NCBI GenBank assembly: GCA_964036045.1
Contig: OZ038391.1
Coordinates: forward strand, 43,535,621-43,599,620
DNA: 64,000 bases
Direction of reading: 5' to 3'
DNA from: Eutreptiella sp. 'Long Island Sound 2002'
Taxonomy: Eukaryota > Euglenozoa > Euglenophyceae > Eutreptiales > Eutreptiaceae
The notes under the pieces are model-generated. The model saw only the letters and a list, made by a program, of their open reading frames with translations, did not search any database and was not told where the DNA came from. The position numbers and the translations under genes are program-made. Positions 55,801 through 64,000 of this stretch are shown piece by piece; positions within the stretch are counted from its first letter, which is position 1; the number at the start of each line of letters is the position of its first letter.

Positions 55801-58800
55801 ACCGCAGTGTTGGGTGTGTGTAACATATTACGTGTACAACGACGTATTTCTGATTTTGACGTATGTCTTGTACTCCCAGTTATTGCGACGTCCCTTCTTT
55901 GGTTGAGCATTGACGAAGACGTCCAGTTCCAAACCTGCTGTACACCCCACTTGTGCCCCTCTGCTCCACCCCTTTCAAGCAACCCTCTGCCCGCCTTTTC
56001 CGTGCTCAGGTTTCCGGGGACGCAGCCCTCCTCGGCATATGGACGACGGCTATGGTGGCAAGGGCTGGGATCCACGCGATGGTCGAGGCAAGGGCCGGGA
56101 TCCACGCGATCGTGATGGTGGGAAAGGGCCGCGTGGAAAGGGCATCACTAAGCAATGGCGCACTCATGTTGATGGCTTGCCGCATGGTGTCACGTGGGCG
56201 GATTTGAAGGATTGGGCCCGTGATGCCGGATTGGAGGTGTCACCATTGTGAACCCCCCCCCACCTACCACATGCCGAATCCCCCCTCCCCCTTTGCACCC
56301 CTGCATCCTGGCTGTTTTGATCCCAAGCGTGTTTAGTGACTGTCAGTGTATCTTTGCTGTGTCTCTCCGGCACCAGTATCAAGGTCAACCCTGGGGCTGC
56401 AAAAGGTATGCACCAGAAATTCTGCCCGGGAAATTCTGTTCCCGACATTGATTCTGGTGCTCTGCAAGACTTCAAGCATTTTTCAAGATTTGTCAGTTTT
56501 GGCCGCTTACCGCACGGGCCTCTTTCCAGACAATGCTGATGATTAGATTTTGAATTTTGTTTCCCGCTTCAAATTGTGCCGCAGCGCATCTGCAGCCGAC
56601 ATTTGAACCAGGTCAGTCATCCGGCGGAGCTTTTTGCATGACGCACCAAGATTCAAGTAGCCAAACATGGGGTATTTCGAAACTCATGCCGAGCGTGGGT
56701 GGACGGGGCCAGGGCCCTGGTACAAACGCCATTTTCGAGGTTGGTGAGCACCACACGACATCCCCCGTCCGCCTGTCATATCTTCGTTCATGCACCTCGG
56801 AAGAAATGGAAGCCGGCACCCGCAAATATGGATGATGTTCTTGCGCTCATATTCCCCTCGTCGGGGTGCATGTTTTGTAGTCACACAAGAAGGTGATTGG
56901 GTGTGACGCCTGTCTGATGTCTGCATGATCACACCCAAACCATTTTGTTGAACACTGTGCGTCTCCTGTTTGGTTCCAGCGTTGGCAGATGAGTCCCAGT
57001 GTGAACCAGCTACCAACTGTCGGCAGGAAACCAATGTTGGCCGCAAATGTTGTTTTTGTTGTCGTCACAATCACCAACATAGGATGTCTAGTGTCCACGT
57101 GCTTCCCCCAGGCATCAGCCTCGCTGATTTTTTATCTGTCACATGAAGAGCAGCAGAAGCCACACCACACCCAGTGAAGGCATACTAGCCCAACTACCAT
57201 CAGTACTGTTCAGTAGAGATGTGAATGCTCCTTGTATTTTGCGGTCGGTCGGTGTCCAAAACATTTTCACGGTTATCATTACTATGTTTGAAGCACACTT
57301 TTCTCCTACATTTGCGCCGTGAGCCATTCTTCACCTTTTGCATGGCACTTGACCATGCTGTGCCCCACCAGGCACTGATTGGGATGGCTAATGGGCTTCT
57401 CTGATTTGACGTTGCAGCATGCTTGCAGTGTTGTTTTTAGTTGTAATTTCCACCATTTTATTGGATTTTACCACATGTTGCACCTGAAAAACCTGACTAC
57501 ACTGAGGGCAACACACTAAAGGCCCTGCGATAGACACACAGGGAACAAACACCCACATGCTGATGTTTTCACTTCGAGGATATCCCGTGAGTTCACGTGT
57601 CGGTCAACCTTGAATTTGTGTGCCATATGATACTTGTCTATTCGTATCTGAGTGAACGAACAGGGGGGAGAATGGTTTTCAATGCAAACATCTTCCTTGC
57701 GTCCCTGGGACCTAGTTACATGATTGCCCCCTTTGCCACCTTTCTGCAAATATGAAAATGGCAGTTCGAGGCGCTTCTGACACTCAAATTGTACGGAACA
57801 GCCAGGTGCAGGCATGCTGAAAAAGGTGTCACACGGGCCAGATCTGTGTACCAGTATTTTTACATGTTTTTTGCCCGACAATAAATGGGCCAAAACATGC
57901 TACACTGTGGCCCGTGAGGGTGTTTGCGTTGCATCCCAAAGATGCGCTGCCCACAAACATGGGTTTCCATCACTCATTTTTCACTGTCAGAATTCTGAAA
58001 GTGGGGTTTTTTGGGGGTGCCCCCAAATGGGCCGCCTAAGCATGTGCTAATGGGGGGGGGGGGGCGGTCGGCATGACGCCTGGTTGTATTGCTGTCTGCA
58101 GCTGGCGCTGCCTATTGGCCTCTCGCCACTTACCTGTACCTTTTCCTTGAACCCGTTCCCTCCATAGGCGGCGGCGCCCATCGGTCTAGCAAATCCTCAC
58201 CTAGAGTTCACCTGAGGAGGGTTGTGTTGAAATGCAGCTGCTTAGTCCTGTTCGAGTCCAAACTCCCCATGATCAACTACACACAGGAACGGGCAACCGT
58301 GGTACACCCATGGTATGCCCATGGAAAGCAGCACATCAGGTGTCACCCTCCATAGTGGCCATGCAAGCCGATCAGACAGACCAAAACACGCAGTGGTGCG
58401 GAGAAAAGAGGGGGCTCAACCAATTTGCCTACTAGTTGGCACATGGAGGCCGTTGTCAGTTGTGACGTCCTCTTGGAAATGTGCCTGGGGGTGGTCCAAC
58501 GGCATCTGCCCCCCAGGGACAGTCCAGGGGCTCCGTTGGCACAACCTTCCAAGGGAAAGGAAGGGTGAGTAGGCAGGTAAGGATAGGGCATGGGGCACAC
58601 TGTGGCGTGATTTGTGGGGAATACTGTGCCGCATGTTGTGGAGCCTTCTGTGGGGTGTTCCGTAAAATGACGACAAAGCCAACACCCATTGTGCCTTGCC
58701 GTTGCTTTGCAGGTGGAATATTGTGAAATTGAGCCATCTACTGGCCTTGGGATGTTGGAGTTAGCCAACCCCCGCAGCTACGAGGAAGCCCTGCGCCGTC

Positions 58801-58991
58801 TTTCTGATGTACCTTTCAGAGGCCGCCGAGTGCATGTGATGGAGTTTGAGAAAGGAAAAGGTCGTGGTGGGAAGGGTGGCCCCCGTGGGGGCCCACCTCC
58901 GCCGGGGCGTGGTCGTGACCGGGACGGAGATTTTGACCGGGATCGCAACCGTGATCGAGGCCGGGGCCGCGAGGGTAGCATTCGCAGATGA
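43600..58991 (+). CDS. Filamin-repeat SR splicing factor fusion (11 exons)
   Basis: Predicted 674-residue protein joining actin-crosslinker-type Ig repeats to an SRSF1-like RNA-binding half. Exons: 43600-43783, 43857-44076, 44333-44510, 46234-46325, 46781-46865, 49987-50262, 51235-51337, 53632-53831, 54712-54892, 56010-56236, 58713-58991. Every junction is GT-AG and keeps phase, and domain homology runs smoothly across each one. Layout: filamin repeats 1-272, RS-rich 285-379, RRM1 about 381-455, Pro/Gly hinge to about 550, pseudo-RRM 555-630, RG/RD-rich tail. A nuclear RNA-processing role is likely from the RRM/RS half; the filamin part may bind partners or dimerise. Two adjacent genes is the alternative, but exon 6 encodes the end of a filamin repeat and the start of the RS region in one frame. 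Start ATG has A at -3; an upstream exon is not excluded. Confidence 0.78.
44641..45939. mobile_element. Non-autonomous hAT-like element in intron 3
   Basis: Perfect 22-bp terminal inverted repeats (44641-44662 and 45918-45939; CATACCTGGCATTAGCG... inward). They are flanked by an exact 8-bp duplication CCCACTGC (44633-44640 and 45940-45947), the target size of hAT transposons. Subterminal GTCCGTTT copies cluster at both ends. No transposase frame is present inside its 1.3 kb. A run of 17 C lies near 45264-45280. Confidence 0.88.
46490..46700. repeat. Hairpin-bearing degenerate repeats in intron 4
   Basis: Four to five imperfect units of the type TTTTTCCGACAAGCCGGAAA followed by a G-rich spacer. 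Each core is self-complementary (TTTTCCG / CGGAAAA). Spacing is irregular at about 40-60 bases. Confidence 0.6.
47150..47890. repeat. Fold-back element with internal 49-bp duplication, intron 5
   Basis: Ends are imperfect inverted copies: GGGGGGGGAAAC-TTAGTATGGGAA at the left and TTTCCCATACTAAATTTTTC plus a C run at the right. A 49-bp segment at 47211-47259 recurs exactly at 47791-47839 in direct orientation. No clear target duplication or coding frame. Confidence 0.5.
49987..51337 (+). CDS. Exons 6-7: end of filamin repeat 3 and RS region
   Basis: Exon 6 opens PGEHEVHIELYGKPLASSPY, finishing the third filamin repeat. Without a break it enters PAKRRGHKRDRSASPD and a run of RS, SR, GS and ER dipeptides (SGSRDLSRSQSGSRERSRSG). 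Exon 7 adds KERSSRSPRGDRRHAKRRR and ends at CGAG|GTGTCT. Such RS segments are SR-protein-kinase targets and protein-interaction surfaces. Having the two domain types in one exon is the strongest evidence for the fusion. Confidence 0.8.
52505..53130. repeat. GATCTG/GATCCA degenerate satellite in intron 7
   Basis: Dense six-base motif variants (GATCCA, GATCTG, GATTCAG, CAGATC) run on both orientations through the interval, with an outlying patch near 51830-51900. Open frames here read as Asp/Leu/His/Ser repeats, which reflects the hexamer and not a gene. Confidence 0.6.
53632..58991 (+). CDS. Exons 8-11: RRM1, hinge, SRSF1-like pseudo-RRM, RG tail
   Basis: Exon 8 holds RRM1 with RNP2 FVYITGLP and RNP1-like GWAYVEFE. 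It runs into exon 9 at FEGR|MLSVEH, then a Pro/Gly hinge (RPPPPGPPPGGFFHDYPERR). Exon 10 has a WDPRDGRGKGRDPRDRDGG segment, then HVDGLPHGVTWADLKDWARD. The TWADLKD block matches the SWQDLKD signature of the second RRM of SRSF1. Exon 11 completes it (EYCEIEPSTGLGMLELA ... RRVHVMEFE) and ends in an RG/RD-rich tail before TGA. Confidence 0.85.
54184..54304. repeat. Relict end related to the hAT-like element
   Basis: GTCCGTTT copies followed by CCGTTGAGACGGACGC...CAGG closely resemble the right terminus at 45905-45936. No matching left terminus or target duplication was found. Confidence 0.4.
56972..57046. repeat. Duplicate of the last-exon end, in intron 10
   Basis: Resembles 58981-59045, which covers the stop codon region and start of the 3' UTR (CAGATGAGTCCCAGTGTGA shared). 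It is the first piece of a split duplication whose second piece is at 58183-58491. Confidence 0.6.
58183..58491. repeat. Duplicate of the 3' UTR, in intron 10
   Basis: About 85-90% similar by eye to 59045-59341, in the same orientation, with small indels. Shared text includes TTGAAATGCAGCTGCTTAGT and ACACCCATGGTATGCCCATG. Together with 56972-57046 it shows that the gene's 3' end was tandemly duplicated and later split by about 1.1 kb. Confidence 0.7.
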
Positions 58992-59341
58992 GTCCCAGTG
59001 TGACCCAGCCACCAACTGTTGGCAGGAAACCAATGTTTGCACAGCAAATCCGCACCCAGAATTCACCTGACGAGGGATATGTTGAAATGCAGCTGCTTAG
59101 TCCTGTTGGAGTCCAAACTCCCTGGGAACGGGCAACCATGGTACACCCATGGTATGCCCATGGAAAGCAACACATCTGGCATCACCCTCCAAAGGTCACC
59201 CCATGTGGCTGTGCAGGCCGATCAGACGGACCGAAACACGCAGTGGTGCGGAGAAAAGAGGGGGCTCAACCAATTTGCCTACCAGTTCTCGCATGGAGGC
59301 CGCTGTCAGTTGTGACGTCCTCTTGGAAATGTGCCTGGGGG
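58992..59341 (+). repeat. 3' UTR segment duplicated from or into intron 10
   Basis: Downstream partner of 56972-57046 plus 58183-58491. No protein is encoded beyond the TGA at 58989-58991. No clear polyadenylation motif was fixed. Confidence 0.65.
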
Positions 59342-62300
59342 TTGTGGGTGTTCCAGTAGACCGCATGGCAGGGATTATGCCTTTTTCCAGGTGGGGCCTG
59401 AGCTTTGACCGTGTCAGGCCAATTTGAGAGAAATGTTGGGGTTTGGGCCAGACAATTAACCATCAACACAGCATCCCCTTAACAACCCTAACCTTGGATT
59501 TCACCTGTAACTCTGGTTTTGCTAAAATGCAACGGGGTGTGTGCCCCTGTTAAGACAGAACTCCGCAACCCTTGCGTCTTTTCATGACCTATTTGTTGAG
59601 GGTTTTTTGAAATATTGACAAGTTCTAAGGGTTTTTTCATTTTGTTTTGGAGAGTTCTCTCAAGTGCCCCCCCTTTTATGTCGATTGTGTTCGGAAAAAG
59701 AAAAATCGTGTGTTTTCCCTCTTCTCTTTGCAAACAGAGGGAATGGAAAATCTTCTTGGTCTTCCCCTTCCGCAAGGGTTTCAAACACGTCTGCCTGCTT
59801 GCACTAAGGCATGTAAAACCCACAGCCTGTCAGGCGTGTTAGGCAACATATACTAACTGTGGTGAAGTCACGTGAACACAGTCGGTCATTGACAATGCTG
59901 CCACCTGGAGCTGTCCTTGTTAAGGAAAAATAATCCTCACCATAGCCAACCACTCCTGGCGAAAAGCATGAAAAGCATGAAAGCAGAAGGCACTGATTCA
60001 GAACAGTTATTCAACACCGTTTTTGTGGATGATTGGCTGTGTACATACGCATTCGCCGTTTGGGACTCTCCTTTCTGCATATTCACAACAGCTGTATTCT
60101 GCGATTGGCAGCCACCATCACCAGGGTATTGAAAGAGCCTGCATCGACCAAACACATGGCAGCAATGTGTCACCCTGTTCTATCATTTTTGGTTTATCAA
60201 ATTCTCATGTGGGAGTCAGGGGAAAAGTGGTTTGCAATGTGCACAATAGATTTTCAAAGAAAATGTTGCACATGCACCAATGTTGAACAAGAGTCACGGT
60301 TGTTTTTCTGTTTGCCTTGGGCATCATTTGAAGGATACTCTTGGGAGCAATATCACCAGCATACTATGTGCCCTGCCACTTTGCAGAGTGCTGTCAGTCC
60401 ATACCATCCAGGTTGTCTTTGGGTCCCTGCCAGTTCCTCTCCACACTGATTTGTGCATGCGCCCTGAGCTGAGGACCCTGTTTTTCGTGCATGTGCTGAT
60501 GCACGTGTAGTTCACCATCTGTTCACATTTGTGGTTTGCTGAGTGTTCCACAATGGATACAGGAAATCCTACAAGGACCACTAGCAGCAGAGCCATGAAA
60601 ATGTAGGCATGCAGTAATGCTGAAAACTGGACAGCTCAAAAATGATGGCAAAGACCTGCTGATGCAACTGCAATGCCAGGACGCCGCAATGTCAAAGCGG
60701 CAACTGCTGCTTCGTGCAAAGAATGGTCAGCCCCCCCCCCCCCCCCAGCGCAGGCAGGGGAGTGCACGCTTTAACGCAGAGCGCTGCAGTTGTGAGGGAC
60801 CCACAGAATTGCCGACCCCCCCTTTCCCCCGCAATTGACCCTGTCCCACCCTGCCCGCTCCCATGCACACATTTCCCTGCAAACACACTCACCACAGAGG
60901 TAGATACACCTCCATAAAACACATCTTAGTGCATTAAACCAGCGCTAACCAGCGAACCTGCTCCACTGCGATGGTTCGCCCCCAACAATATGCTTTTAAA
61001 GATGTGAGTGCGGAGCAATTCAATACAGGGTCATGAATGTCTGGGGGGCATCTTGGTGTCCATCTGATGACCCGCAGTTTATTTGCAATCAGCCAAAATC
61101 CAGTTTGAGGGGCTACAGGTGGGATTGACCAGGAGTCCATATGCCCAACCTTATTATTGTTGCTTCTGTACATATTGGCCCCAACCCTGTCCCGTCCCAC
61201 CATTACCTGATTTGTTGTCTCCATAGGACATGGACATTTTGAACCCTATTGCAGCTGTTGAAATCTATTGGGTACAGTCGGATAAGTAAAACGCAAAAAA
61301 TCCAGTATCCTACAAAAGTCAGGGACCACACTGCACAACCGCCCATAGTGGCCACCACAGGGGTGAAACACAAAATTGGGTTTGGTGGCCACGTTTTTGA
61401 TGCGATGTGCACATTCTTGGTGTTTGTATTTATAGTTGATTTGGACGCACTGTTGATAGGTTATCACCCGAAAGGGCAATTTGATTCTGGTATGTAGTGC
61501 AGAGAAATCAATAACCTCGCAAACGGCAATTGTCATTACATCATTCATGTTGCATCTGCTTACACTGTGCTGAGGTTGAATTGTGAACCTAGAAATATTT
61601 TTACTGTGTGGGGCAAAGGAATGGCATCACAACACCAGGGTGTTGCAGGTCTGGTGCTTTACACTGCACACAGTGAAGGGACTTGTTTGTTGTTCATCAA
61701 TATTCTGTTTTGCAAAATTTGGGGTTGCCAAATCTGGGGAATTCCAGGTTGCTCCGTTTCCAATTTTTTTTTGAAAATAAACGGTTTTGACCGATTGATT
61801 GCCTGTGACTCACCAATTTTTTGTCATCTATCATAAAAGAGGCCATACGAGTTGGGTGACAGGGGTAAAAAATATGTACGTAGTTGTATTTCCCCATTGA
61901 CCAATTTTTTTTTGTGCCCCCCACTTGCTGGCCATGGGCCTCCTGGCCCTGCCGTTTTGGGCAGTATGCTCATTGGCCCCTCCCCCTAACCCTCTCCCTC
62001 TTGTTCCTCACTCTCCTACCTGTCCCTCCCCTTTTCATCGTTCCCTTGCTGCTCTCAATAACCCCCCTGGTGTCTGCTTCATAGGTGTTCCAAATGTACA
62101 AAAAAAATAGTTTTTTCGGTTGCCATTTTTGGTGTCCGCCCTTTCCAAAACAGGGTGTAGTTTGCGTGGCCTAAGAATTCGCTTGTTTCTGGACACTTTT
62201 TGCTCATCACACAAAGAACGGCAAATCAAAATACGGTACGAACATGAAAGACATGATACAAACATGACAAGATAGAGAACTAATGGTGTAAAGAAATACA

Positions 62301-64000
62301 ACTTTGTAGAGATAGTCGAAATGTGATTTAAAAGAATAATAACACTGTCTCAAAGTCTCCTCTTCTTTTCCTAACATGGATCTCAATCCTCTATAGATCT
62401 GAACCTTTGAGATTCACTCACATTTTGCCGACTTGGCATTTTTTTTTGGCACATGAGGTCGGTGCCATATCAATTGCATAATATATTGTACTTCATACGC
62501 AGCCAAGATCAAAGGAGCCCTCAAAAGGACATCCTTTATTGTCAAAAGCATAACCAACTAGAATAAATAGCACCTACATCCCAACAAATTCAAAGTAAGG
62601 GTCATGGGTTAAATATAGCATGGAATGGATATGAATGTGATAAAACTTTGTTGGTTCTACCATTTTGTGTGGATGCTTTTGGAGGCATAAATGTGGATAA
62701 TCCACATTTAATATTATATCCATATCCAAGATTGAAAACAAATACTTGAATAAAAGCATTTGAAAAGTGTGCATAGTAAAATGAAACTCACCAAAGAGCA
62801 TCTTTACACACCTTTTCTAACCCAACGAAGCTTCAAAATTTTCACACTGCAGCATCCCTGAGTTTGACTCGAGAATGGAAAAGCATTGAATCCTTGGCTG
62901 AACTTGTTTTGGCTGCTAGAGGTTCATTGGCGCAAAACATGTTTGTAATTACCATTCTCCAAAGTTGTTGTTTTTGTATTTCAAAATCTCACGAGCACCT
63001 GCCATTTCAAAAGCTCAATTTCAAAAATCTGATTCTGCGTAACACCAGTAGTAATGAAGTTTGTCCTGCGAAATAAATTGCTTTCTTTTGCCCCTGAGTG
63101 CCCGAGGCCTCGCGCACTCAAAGTCGTGGAGACAATTGTGGACAGAAGGCAGGAAAAACACGACAAGTCAGTCAACACATGCATACACTGAAGTAAAAGC
63201 TTTGCGAAACTGTACATGCCCTTAAGGGCGTATAAATGCATTCTCGTCGAAGGCAAGTGCGCGAGACCTCGCGCACACATGACTCGAAAAAAGAGAGAAA
63301 AAAAACTCGGTTGATCTTGACATACTTCTTCTTTGGTGCTGCCGCCTTGGCCAACTTGGCAGATAAGCTTCTTGCCACTGAACTTCCCCCACTCCGAGAG
63401 GCAACGGTACCACGGGATGCGCGAAACAGGGTGCGGTTTGCGTGGGCTAAGGAATTGGCAATTTAGCAAACAAAGAAAACAATCAACTAAAAATAAGTAT
63501 TCTTTTTTGGTAGCAGATGTTTACACTCTTTTTCCACTATGCATCCCCTCGATCCCCGGGATGCTAGGGTGTTTACACTCTTTGCTACTTTGCAAACATT
63601 CGCAGTACGACGACTTCGTCGTATTGTGCAGTACAACGAGGGCGAATTAATGCATGTACAACGAGGGCACCCAAAACCGGAAGCTAATTTTGCGCCCGTA
63701 TTAGACCCGGTCTTAAGGGTGACCGACTCAGAAACGCCCGTGTCTCAAGAGCGGCCGGCGCCTGTTGACCCAACCTTGATTGGGTCGGAGCCACAGGGTA
63801 AACACGATGTAGGCAGAATTCTACCGGGAACAATGTAGGACTGAAATCAATCTTGACGCTGAGTGATCACTCCGAATCTTTTGTCCGAATAATTTCTGGA
63901 AATAACAGCTTGTACTGATTTTTTTGGAAATGAACTACGGTTTTTGCCGTTGACCGAATTTTTCATTAATTGGTAAAACCCATCTGAGCCCTCAACCATA
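59342..64000. other. No gene supported
   Basis: Mostly A/T-leaning sequence with homopolymers (C17 near 60731, T9-T10 near 61760 and 61910). A motif like AACAGGGTG..GTTTGCGTGG appears at about 62147 and 63425. GTTTACACTCTTT is repeated at 63521 and 63573. The frame 63539-63838 (99 codons, Pro/Glu-rich) has no recognised domain and is followed by A/T-rich sequence to the window end. Confidence 0.4.

Noticed and set aside
63539-63838. 99-codon frame near the right end
   Set aside because: No recognised domain, near-random composition and no supporting splice or promoter signals. It could be part of a gag cut by the window, but I cannot support it.
1-64000. CRISPR array, bacterial operon or prophage
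   Set aside because: No regularly spaced identical repeats with unique spacers, and gene structure is clearly eukaryotic.

Overview
This is a eukaryotic nuclear window. It has genes split by GT-AG introns, three Ty3/gypsy-type chromodomain retroelements, a hAT-like non-autonomous transposon, many degenerate intron repeats, and no bacterial operon structure. A tRNA-iMet primer site, FVDD/YIDD reverse transcriptases and an SRSF1-like splicing factor suit a unicellular alga or other protist. A green-algal host is my guess only; the sequence does not settle it.

Layout. Positions 1-12,745 are a graveyard of mobile DNA. They hold a 495-bp repeat (R1) in two copies (533-1027 and 12251-12745), a minus-strand ORF with 17-residue tandem repeats, and a 111-bp exact duplicate. 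Element C is also here: its RT has been inverted head-to-head against its integrase, and it is followed by an old LTR from 8798. Positions 12,983-14,719 (minus) carry the first two exons of a sialate O-acetylesterase-like gene; its remaining exons are not visible.

Positions 16,533-42,254 are one nested retroelement. Element B lies on the minus strand (343-bp LTRs, iMet PBS, gag, broken pol, about 3.3 kb of post-pol sequence) and is flanked by a 4-bp CTGC duplication. Its 3' LTR is split by element A on the plus strand (16,747-29,412), which has about 1.85-kb LTRs, uninterrupted gag and pol and a chromodomain. In both elements gag and pol share a frame and are separated by one TAG followed by a potential stem-loop, which suggests stop-codon readthrough. 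Both also carry, between protease and RT, a domain resembling the Dam-methylase-like module of DIRS-type elements.

Positions 43,600-58,991 (plus) hold the most unusual host gene. Eleven exons join in phase into a 674-residue protein: about three filamin-type Ig repeats, an Arg/Ser-rich segment, an RRM, a Pro/Gly-rich hinge, a second SRSF1-like pseudo-RRM and an RG/RD-rich tail. It looks like an SR splicing factor with an actin-crosslinker-type N-terminus. Its introns hold a 1.3-kb hAT-like element with 22-bp TIRs and an 8-bp target duplication, a fold-back element, hairpin repeats and a GATCTG-type degenerate satellite. Positions 59,342-64,000 show no gene I can support.
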